Positions 58,226 to 64,000 of a stretch of 64,000 bases of DNA are shown here, piece after piece. How positions within the stretch are numbered: position 1 is the first letter of the stretch; each line of letters starts with the position of its first letter. The notes under the pieces are model-generated. The model was not told where the DNA came from and made no database searches. It saw only the letters and a list, made by a program, of their open reading frames with translations. The stretch covers positions 1 to 64,000 of the forward strand of contig CANRKO010000006.1 in NCBI GenBank assembly GCA_947631235.1. The letters run 5' to 3'. This stretch comes from an uncultured Clostridia bacterium. Its GTDB lineage: Bacteria; Bacillota; Clostridia; UBA1381. The position numbers were made by a program, and so were the translations under genes.

Positions 58226-59851
58226 TTATCCGTCCAATCCGTCTTTAATAACAGTTTTTATTTTTGTTACACCCTTCGGTATGTGATATTTTACGGCGGG
58301 GATAACGGTTTTTCTGTAACGCAGGTTCGTGTTGGGCGATGCGGGTATTATGACGTTTTCGCCGCCCTCGCCGCAAACGGCGCACCGGTTCTCGTCCGTT
58401 ACGGCAAAGCCCGCGTCGTAGGCGGTGCAGTCGTAGTCGGACGTTATTTCATGCTCCCTTGTATGTCCCTCGCTCGTGGGCGTTACTACGGTAACAACGT
58501 CTATGCCCTTAAACGGCGACCATTTTATCGTTACGTTTTCCTCGGTCGCGCTCGCCGATATGAAATGACGGCGGAAAAGTATAAGTCCGTCCACGTCGAA
58601 CACGAGCATATTGTCGGGCGCACATTCGGCGAGGTTTACGGGGCTTAGCATCACGTTAAAGCCGAAGTGCGCGCTGTACGCGAATTTGAGGTACTTCGGT
58701 ATCGTCTGTCCGCAGTCGAAATATTCGTTGTCGCCCGTCGGGTACGCGACCGTTTTGCCGTTTCGGCGCGAGATAAGCATATCGGCGGGTTTTATCAGTA
58801 TTTTTTCGCTGAGTTTCGGCATCGGCGCGCTTTCGCACGTCCAGAACTCGTGGTCGTCCGGCAGCATCAGGAACGCGTATGCTTTAAGTCCCCAGTAGGG
58901 CGAGCCGTGGGCGTTGTAGTGTTCCGCCATGTTGAGGTTGGGGTAGTCGTAGCCGACGGTGAGTATGCCGGCATAGTCGAATATGCTTTTGCCGAGCCAC
59001 TTGTTGAGGTTGCGCTCGATTATGCCTTTCATTACCTCAATCGGGAACGGGCGCACGTCCGCCACCACGCACGCGCTCCAGAACGCGCACTGCGCGAAAC
59101 GGTAGGTTAAAGAGCGTCCGTAAGGGAGCGCTTCGCCGTCGTCGTCGAACCAGTATATGAATGTTTTCGCGAACGTTTCGGCGCGGTCGCGGTAAAGCTT
59201 TGCGCGGTCGGGATTGTCCTTGTCCATTACGGCTGCGTATATCAGTCCGTAGAAGTGGAACGCAAACGCTATGTAGTAGTCAGCCTGTCCGTGTACGCCG
59301 TCGCGGTACCAGCCGTCGGACACGTAAAACTCGTCGAGACGGGTAAGGTCTTCGTTAAGCTTTTCCTCGCTGTATTCCCTGCCGGCCTTTTTGAGCGCAA
59401 TGTTCACAAGCACGCGGAAAAAACGCCAGTTGCTGTCGCATACGTCGTGCGTGTTTATCTGCCAGAGCCATTCGGTGAGGTCGTCCTTCGTTTTGTCCGA
59501 AAGCGGCTGCCAGAGCGTGTCGGGTGTGAACAGCATGGCATATGCGATCGAAGCCATTTCGACGTAACGCTGGTCGCGCTCGCCGGCATCGCCCCAGTAG
59601 GTGTCGCTCTCTTTGTCCGCGCCGTCGCGTATGCCGTCGAGGTAAAGGCGCACAAACTCGTCGTGCCTGCCGCCGCCCGCGAGGTACGGCACAAGCCCCC
59701 ACAGCGGACGCGCGAACGCCTCGGTTTCAGCCGCGCCGTCGTCGTACCACGCGCTGTGGCGCGCGAAAAAGACCTTGCCGCCGCGGTAGTATTTTTTTAT
59801 CGGCTCGATTATATTTAAAAGCTGCTTTTGGAAATATTGCTTGTCGTTCAT
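58226..59851 (-). CDS. DUF2264 family protein
   Basis: 541 residues. N-terminal alpha/alpha-barrel-like part: YRGGKVFFARHSAWYDDGAA, RPLWGLVPYLAGGG, YWGDAGERDQRYVEMASIAY, then the WLWQINTHDVCDSNWRFFRV and GWYRDGVHGQADYYIAFAFH segments. A beta-rich C-terminal domain follows. DUF2264 proteins are related to polysaccharide lyase/glycoside hydrolase-like (alpha/alpha)6 barrels; no activity is proven. No signal peptide. ATG 59851 has GGGAGG 7 nt upstream; the ORF extension lacks support. First gene of the operon ending in PP2C. Confidence 0.9.
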   Translation of the reverse strand: MNDKQYFQKQLLNIIEPIKKYYRGGKVFFARHSAWYDDGAAETEAFARPLWGLVPYLAGGGRHDEFVRLYLDGIRDGADKESDTYWGDAGERDQRYVEMASIAYAMLFTPDTLWQPLSDKTKDDLTEWLWQINTHDVCDSNWRFFRVLVNIALKKAGREYSEEKLNEDLTRLDEFYVSDGWYRDGVHGQADYYIAFAFHFYGLIYAAVMDKDNPDRAKLYRDRAETFAKTFIYWFDDDGEALPYGRSLTYRFAQCAFWSACVVADVRPFPIEVMKGIIERNLNKWLGKSIFDYAGILTVGYDYPNLNMAEHYNAHGSPYWGLKAYAFLMLPDDHEFWTCESAPMPKLSEKILIKPADMLISRRNGKTVAYPTGDNEYFDCGQTIPKYLKFAYSAHFGFNVMLSPVNLAECAPDNMLVFDVDGLILFRRHFISASATEENVTIKWSPFKGIDVVTVVTPTSEGHTREHEITSDYDCTAYDAGFAVTDENRCAVCGEGGENVIIPASPNTNLRYRKTVIPAVKYHIPKGVTKIKTVIKDGLDG

Positions 59852-59918
59852 GGTCAATTCCTCCCTCGTTAATTGTACCACCTTTCGGGGGAATTGTAAA
59901 TAAAATTTGAGAAAAAAA

Positions 59919-60099
59919 GCGGGCGACCGCAAGGGTCGCCCCTACGGTGGGGGTTGACGAATTGCAGAGATGCGGGCGACCGCAAGGGTCGTCCCTACAG
60001 GTGAGTGAAATATATTGTCGGGGTACGGGCGGCCAATGACCGCCCCTACGGTGGGTAATTTATAAAATGCGGGTGTAGGGGCGGCGAGTCGCCGCCCGT
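59919..60099. repeat. Tandem array of four family C palindromes
   Basis: Copies at about 59920 (GGGCGACCGCAAGGGTCGCC), 59973 (one change in the right arm), 60026 (GGGCGGCCAATGACCGCCC) and 60073 (GGGGCGGCGAGTCGCCGCCC), spaced 47-54 nt. Each is a palindrome followed by CCTACGG-type flank. With the family A copy below they fill the 59852-60237 gap. Confidence 0.75.
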
Positions 60100-60101
60100 A
60101 A

Positions 60102-60214
60102 GCCTCCCTTGTTAAAGGGAGGGGGACCGCCGTAGGCGGTGGAGGGATTCATTATAAAAATAAAAGAATCCCCCAGTCACGCTACGCGTGACAGCCCCCT
60201 TTGACAAGGGGGCC
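60102..60214. repeat. Family A hairpin repeat (short copy)
   Basis: GCCTCCCTTGTTAAAGGGAG, GGACCGCCGTAGGCGGTGG, GAGGGATTC, variable centre, GAATCCCCCAGTCACGC, CGTGACAG, CCCCCTTTGACAAGGGGG. The same unit as 10538-10707 without the 53-base insert. Confidence 0.8.
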
Positions 60215-60237
60215 TTTCGTAAAGGCACACGTGATTA

Positions 60238-60621
60238 TCACTCAATCTCGCCATGTTTTTCGGCGGAGGTTATTTTCTTTATCTTATTATCGCCGTCAAC
60301 GAACACGACGGTCGGGGTATGCGTTTTTACCTCATCGGGCGTCATTGTGCAGTACGCCATTATTATAACCTTGTCGCCCACGCCGACGAGCCTTGCAGCC
60401 GCGCCGTTAAGGCAGATCACGCCGCTGTTTTCTTCGCCCGCTATCACGTACGTTTCAAGGCGGCTGCCGTTGTCTATGTCCACGACCTGAACCTTCTCGT
60501 ATTCGAGTATGCCAGCCGCTTTCATAAGTGCGCCGTCAATCGTTATCGAGCCGACGTAGTTAAGCTCCGCCTGCGTCACCGTCGCGCGGTGGATTTTTCC
60601 TTTAAGCATTTCTATGTTCAT
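60238..60621 (-). CDS. panD: Aspartate 1-decarboxylase
   Basis: A 127-residue pyruvoyl enzyme making beta-alanine from L-aspartate. The self-cleavage site Gly-Ser is in [10 protein letters not shown] (Ser25 becomes pyruvoyl), Lys9 in [10 protein letters not shown], Tyr58 in [16 protein letters not shown], and the NGAAARL motif is present. Length is normal. It is the last gene of panB-panC-panD, 4 nt after panC, so the pathway half from aspartate and ketoisovalerate to pantothenate is complete except for panE. Confidence 0.96.
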   Translation of the reverse strand: MNIEMLKGKIHRATVTQAELNYVGSITIDGALMKAAGILEYEKVQVVDIDNGSRLETYVIAGEENSGVICLNGAAARLVGVGDKVIIMAYCTMTPDEVKTHTPTVVFVDGDNKIKKITSAEKHGEIE

Positions 60622-60625
60622 TTTC

Positions 60626-61465
60626 CTACTCCATAATAAAATTGTCGATAAGACGCGTTTTGCCTATATACACCGCGATTGCGCACAAAAGCGGCTTTTT
60701 TGTCTTTACGAGAGGGCTCAGATCCTTCAAATCCACTATCTCTGCATAATCTGTTTCGGCAAGCGGCTCCTTGTTTATTTCCGTCTTAATCACGTCAAGC
60801 ACAGCCGCCACGCTCTCCTCGCCGCCCTCAATGAGCCTTTTTCCTTTTTCGAGCGAACGCGACAGGCACAGCGCGGCTTTTCGTTCCTCGGGATTTAAAT
60901 AGGTGTTGCGCGAGCTTTTCGCAAGTCCGTCGCTTTCGCGGACGATCGGGCAGCCGACTATCTCTATATCAAAATTCAAATCCTCGGCCATTTTCTTTAT
61001 GACGCACAGCTGCTGCGCGTCCTTCTGACCGAAATACGCTCTGTCGGGCGTTACGATGTTAAACAGCTTGCTCACGACGGTGCATACGCCCGAAAAATGT
61101 ATGGGGCGCGTTTTGCCGCACAGTACCTTTGTTATCTTGTTCATGTCCACGAACGTGAGCGCATCGCGGTACATTTCGTCAGGCTCTGGGTTAAATATAA
61201 TGTCAGCTCCGGCAGCCTCGCAAAGAGCCGCGTCCGCGTCAAGGTCACGCGGGTACGTTTCAAAGTCCTCGTTCGGCGCGAACTGGGTCGGGTTCACGAA
61301 GTCGCTCACGACTACGCGGTCGTTTTCCTTGACGGCGCGGTCGATAAGGCTTTTGTGTCCCTCGTGGAGAAAGCCCATTGTCGGGACAAGTCCGACGGTC
61401 AGTCCTTCCCTTTTCCACGATTTTATGATAGGTCTTAATTCGTCTATTTTCTTTATTATCCGCAT
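60626..61465 (-). CDS. panC: Pantothenate synthetase
   Basis: A 279-residue ligase joining pantoate and beta-alanine with [22 protein letters not shown] holds the HxGH motif; then [36 protein letters not shown] (pantoate and ATP contacts) and [16 protein letters not shown] (KMSKS-like). Complete. It starts one base after the panB stop region and ends 4 nt before panD. Confidence 0.96.
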   Translation of the reverse strand: MRIIKKIDELRPIIKSWKREGLTVGLVPTMGFLHEGHKSLIDRAVKENDRVVVSDFVNPTQFAPNEDFETYPRDLDADAALCEAAGADIIFNPEPDEMYRDALTFVDMNKITKVLCGKTRPIHFSGVCTVVSKLFNIVTPDRAYFGQKDAQQLCVIKKMAEDLNFDIEIVGCPIVRESDGLAKSSRNTYLNPEERKAALCLSRSLEKGKRLIEGGEESVAAVLDVIKTEINKEPLAETDYAEIVDLKDLSPLVKTKKPLLCAIAVYIGKTRLIDNFIME

Positions 61466-61466
61466 T

Positions 61467-62306
61467 TTATATCCTCCCGTCGTTTATCGCCTGAAGCGTT
61501 TCGTCGTCGGTTTTAAACGTGTGTTCTTTCGCCGGGAACGTTCCCGCCTTTACCTCGTCTATATACGCTTTTATGCCGTTTTGCATCACGCCGCCCACGT
61601 CGGCGAACCGTTTTACGAATTTCGGCTTAAAGCTGCCGTACATGGTGAGCATATCCTGATACACAAGCACCTGACCGTCGCAGTCCGCGCCCGCGCCTAT
61701 GCCTATCGTGGGTATCGTTAGCATTTTCGTTATGTGCGCGGCAAGCTCGGCAGGTACACATTCAAGCACAACGGCGAACGCGCCCGCTTCCTCTACCGCT
61801 TTCGCGTCCTCGATAAGCCTGTGCGCGGCGGCGATGTTTTTGCCCTGAACCTTGAAACCGCCGAATTCGTTCACCGACTGCGGCGTCATGCCGATATGCC
61901 CCATTACGGGTATCGACGCGTCCGTTATGGCGCGTATGTGTTCCTTTATTTTTACGCCGCCCTCCAATTTTACCGCCGAGGCGCGTCCTTCCTTTATGAG
62001 CCGTCCTGCGTTTACGACCGCGTCGTAGACCGACGTCTGGTACGACATGAACGGCATATCCGTTACAACAAACGCCCTCTCGGCTCCCCTTGCGACAGCC
62101 GCGCTGTGGTGTATCATATCCTCCATCGTGACGCGAAGAGTGTCGTCGTAGCCGAGCATTACCATTCCGAGCGAGTCGCCGACGAGTATCGCGTCAACGC
62201 CCGCCTCGTCCTCAATGCGCGCGGTCGAATAATCGTAGCCCGTTATCATCGTGATTTTCTCGCCGCGCTCCTTCGCCTCACGGAAGTTTGCCGTTGTAAA
62301 TTTCAT
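61467..62306 (-). CDS. panB: 3-methyl-2-oxobutanoate hydroxymethyltransferase
   Basis: A 279-residue enzyme making ketopantoate from ketoisovalerate and methylene-THF. Motifs: [40 protein letters not shown] (metal Asp), [51 protein letters not shown] (catalytic Glu), [20 protein letters not shown]. Complete. ATG has GAGGG 8 nt upstream and a ~140-nt structured leader behind a good promoter. First gene of the pan operon. Confidence 0.96.
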   Translation of the reverse strand: MKFTTANFREAKERGEKITMITGYDYSTARIEDEAGVDAILVGDSLGMVMLGYDDTLRVTMEDMIHHSAAVARGAERAFVVTDMPFMSYQTSVYDAVVNAGRLIKEGRASAVKLEGGVKIKEHIRAITDASIPVMGHIGMTPQSVNEFGGFKVQGKNIAAAHRLIEDAKAVEEAGAFAVVLECVPAELAAHITKMLTIPTIGIGAGADCDGQVLVYQDMLTMYGSFKPKFVKRFADVGGVMQNGIKAYIDEVKAGTFPAKEHTFKTDDETLQAINDGRI

Positions 62307-62327
62307 TTTTAATTCCCTCTTTCATTG

Positions 62328-62450
62328 AAAAAATCCGCACCGCGCGGCGCGTGCCGCGTGATACGGACAATATTTTCCATGACAAAAGTACGCCGCCCGA
62401 AGCGGCACAATATGTCAGGTGCAGTTTTCGTAAGAAATATTGCCCGTCCG
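62328..62450 (-). promoter_or_regulatory. Structured pan-operon leader with terminator (putative riboswitch)
   Basis: In transcript order: P1 5' strand CGGAC-GGGC-AATATTT (plus 62435-62450); inner hairpins including GCCGC-TTCGG-GCGGC enclosed by TGACA/TGTCA; P1 3' strand AAATATTGTCCG (62364-62375); then a terminator (62328-62366) with the core stem CGCGGC-ACGC-GCCGCG, outer CCG/CGG pairing and TTTTTT. The CCG of the terminator is also part of P1, so the two compete. This is where the published 'pan' RNA motif occurs in Firmicutes; I could not confirm its consensus. Confidence 0.55.
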
Positions 62451-62454
62451 ACAC

Positions 62455-62483
62455 ATTATAGCATACTTTTTCCGATATTACAA
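62455..62483 (-). promoter_or_regulatory. Promoter of panBCD
   Basis: On the minus strand TTGTAA, 17-nt spacer, TATAAT with TG-C before it (extended -10). Transcription should begin near 62448. Confidence 0.75.
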
Positions 62484-62512
62484 TAGCAAATTTAATATAT
62501 CCGCCGCGCGTT

Positions 62513-63547
62513 TTACGAAAAATACGAAATCGCGGCTGCTGCCTTTAACGTGTCGCCCCTCGCGCCGCCGTCGTTCACCGACCTCACAGCCTTTACGAGC
62601 GGCGTGTCGGCTTTCATCGCTTCGGCGCGGTAACAGTCAAGCACAAGCTGTTTCAGTCCGTCGAAGGTGTATATCTCAAACGGGTTAATCCGCAGCATTT
62701 CAGCCGCCTTTTCGATGCCCGATATTAAGTCGGGGCTGTACCTTGCGCGGGCGGAGATGTAATCGTCCGAGACAAAGCTGTACGTGCCGCCGACGGCGTG
62801 ACCGAGCGCGCGCATACATGCGACGTAGCCCTCCTCCATGGCGCGGGCTATTCCGGCGCGGTCAAAGTCCATAATGCCCGTCTGCGGACGCGGCGCGCGC
62901 ACCGTTATGATGTTAGTGTCCGCCGCCGAGGGTGCGCGGTTTATACCGATACCGCCCGCGTCAACGGCGATTATATCCTTTATGCCCCTTTGGAGCAGCA
63001 TGTTCACGGGTAGATTGTCGTAAAGACCCGCGTCGGACAGCGTTTCCGATTTCACGCGCTTTGAGCCGAATATGCTCGCGCTCGCGACGATGTAATTTAT
63101 AAGCTCGCCGCGCGGTATTTCGTCGGCAAAGCGGTACACGCCCCTTTTGCCGCTGAGCGACAGCAGCGCAAGCCCGAACGCTATATCGGATTTTCGCAGC
63201 TTGTCCTCGTCCACGACGCTGTTTAAAAGACGCTTCAGCGGCGACATGTCAAGTCCGCCGTTTCTGCTGATTTCGCGTATTACGGGCGGTAGGTTTTTCA
63301 GTGCGAAAAGGTCGTGCTGACCTTTCATACACTTTGGCAGCGCGACAATATCATCGGCTGAAATGTTACGCCACAGCCTGATTGCGTCGTCGTATTCGTC
63401 AAGCGCGATGAGCGCACCGTTGATCGCGCCGACCGACGTTCCGACAGCCGCGCATATTTCCACGCCCGTCTTACGCAGCGCCCTCCACACGCCGATGTGA
63501 AACGCGCCCCTTACTCCGCCGCCCGCGAGCGCGAGACCGTACCGCAT
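62513..63547 (-). CDS. Patatin-like phospholipase family protein
   Basis: A 344-residue serine lipase of the patatin fold. The oxyanion loop GLALAGGGVRGAFHIGVW, nucleophile elbow GTSVGAINGAL (G-x-S-x-G), and catalytic Asp in LSDAGLYDNLPVNMLL are all present, giving the Ser-Asp dyad. The C-terminal ~130 residues (TGIMDFDRAGIARAMEEGYV) are a helical extension. No signal peptide; it probably acts on the inner face of the membrane. The gene follows tadA by 33 nt. Confidence 0.92.
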   Translation of the reverse strand: MRYGLALAGGGVRGAFHIGVWRALRKTGVEICAAVGTSVGAINGALIALDEYDDAIRLWRNISADDIVALPKCMKGQHDLFALKNLPPVIREISRNGGLDMSPLKRLLNSVVDEDKLRKSDIAFGLALLSLSGKRGVYRFADEIPRGELINYIVASASIFGSKRVKSETLSDAGLYDNLPVNMLLQRGIKDIIAVDAGGIGINRAPSAADTNIITVRAPRPQTGIMDFDRAGIARAMEEGYVACMRALGHAVGGTYSFVSDDYISARARYSPDLISGIEKAAEMLRINPFEIYTFDGLKQLVLDCYRAEAMKADTPLVKAVRSVNDGGARGDTLKAAAAISYFS

Positions 63548-63580
63548 AAAAACACCTCCGCAAAACGCTTAATGCTTTTA

Positions 63581-64000
63581 TTATTGACGGTTTTCGGAAG
63601 TTTTATAGTCCTTTTTTGAATTTCGGAGCGATTTGAAAAAATCCTTCAAAACGGCGGCGCACTCATGCTCCATAACGCCGCCCCGCGCTGTGAGACTGTA
63701 GTTGCACAGTCCCTTGTCGAACAGGTTCACCGCGCTGCCGGCGCAGCCCGATTTTTTGTCGTACGCGCCGAAGTACACGTTCTCTATGCGCGCGTTCAGA
63801 ATAGCGCCGGCGCACATCGGACACGGTTCGAGCGTGACGTACATATCGCAGCCCGGCAGTCTCCAGCCGCCAAGCTTTTTGCACGCCTTGTCTATAGCCG
63901 AAATTTCCGCGTGCATGAGCGCGTTTTTCTTCGTTTCGCGCTTATTGTAGCCGCGCGAAATAATTTTTCCGTCACGTACTATTACCGCGCCGACGGGCGT
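63581..64000 (-). CDS. tadA: tRNA-specific adenosine deaminase, 5' end beyond the window
   Basis: The last ~139 residues; the beginning is outside the window. The reading frame is open to position 64000 (PVGAVIVRDGKIISRGYNKR), so the ATG at 63916 is internal. Zinc/catalytic motifs: LMHAEISAID (His, Glu) and LEPCPMCAGAILNARI (two Cys), then ENVYFGAYDKKSGCAGSAVN. TadA converts A34 to inosine in tRNA-Arg(ACG). It leads the tadA-patatin run on the minus strand. Confidence 0.93.
   Translation of the reverse strand, partial: TPVGAVIVRDGKIISRGYNKRETKKNALMHAEISAIDKACKKLGGWRLPGCDMYVTLEPCPMCAGAILNARIENVYFGAYDKKSGCAGSAVNLFDKGLCNYSLTARGGVMEHECAAVLKDFFKSLRNSKKDYKTSENRQ

Noticed and set aside
59919-60099. 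Possible CRISPR array (repeats at ~50-nt spacing)
   Set aside because: Units are degenerate palindromes with varying sequence and no conserved repeat/spacer structure; no cas gene is present.

Overview
The window looks like one chromosomal stretch of an uncultured gut-type Firmicute (Bacillota, class Clostridia). This is inferred from canonical sigma-A promoters with 17-bp spacers, strong AGGAGG-type ribosome binding sites, many GTG/TTG ORF tracks that resolve to downstream ATGs, and family content typical of Clostridia (ireB, comEC-holA, DUF1540, DUF4250, DUF2264, copper-amine-oxidase-like surface domains). Most genes are GC-balanced and use GCG/GAC/CTC-type codons. Two stretches (1-1.7 kb and 29.3-31.45 kb) are clearly more A+T-rich and look acquired. 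I cannot name a species.

Layout. 1-3.25 kb is the right end of an integrated element: a TfoX-like gene end, a GNAT acetyltransferase, a decayed kinase, a folded non-coding element, a DUF6809 gene and a large serine recombinase whose last 70 bases run antisense through a tRNA-Lys(CTT). 3.3-6.1 kb: a YdcF-like membrane protein, then a surface protein and a glycerophosphodiester phosphodiesterase. 6.2-10.4 kb (minus): threonine deaminase, HD hydrolase, recX, MATE pump. 10.8-15.3 kb (minus): comEC, holA, NagZ-like lipoprotein. 15.7-17.8 kb (plus): SH3-NlpC/P60 wall hydrolase and orphan larB. 17.8-28.5 kb (minus): subtilase, cstA, MMPL transporter and a GLUG/coiled-coil surface protein. 28.9-31.5 kb: an A+T-rich island between 25-bp direct repeats, carrying an XRE repressor divergent from two unrecognised genes. 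31.5-34.4 kb: sugar isomerase, secG, an XRE/SLOG divergent pair, DUF1540.

34.4-47.3 kb holds a compact phage structural operon (minus strand): small terminase remnant, large terminase, portal, scaffold, capsid, connectors, tail tube, gpG/gpGT with a -1 slippery site, tape measure, Dit, Tal, holin, amidase. There is no integrase, replication, excision or antitermination gene. A divergent LexA/CI-like repressor sits directly across a two-promoter switch in which both promoters carry the same 11-bp motif in the same place. This reads as a LexA-style controlled, domesticated particle operon, possibly gene-transfer-agent-like, or a prophage that has lost its early region.

47.3-64 kb is housekeeping: M16 peptidase, ireB, trmB, SLC13 permease, a PurF homologue lacking the catalytic Cys, valS, a double-OB protein, an operon DUF2264-DUF4250-CYTH-TM protein-PP2C, panBCD behind a structured leader, a patatin and tadA (cut by the window edge). 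Two families of ~100-170 bp hairpin repeats and a short palindromic family punctuate the intergenic spaces.
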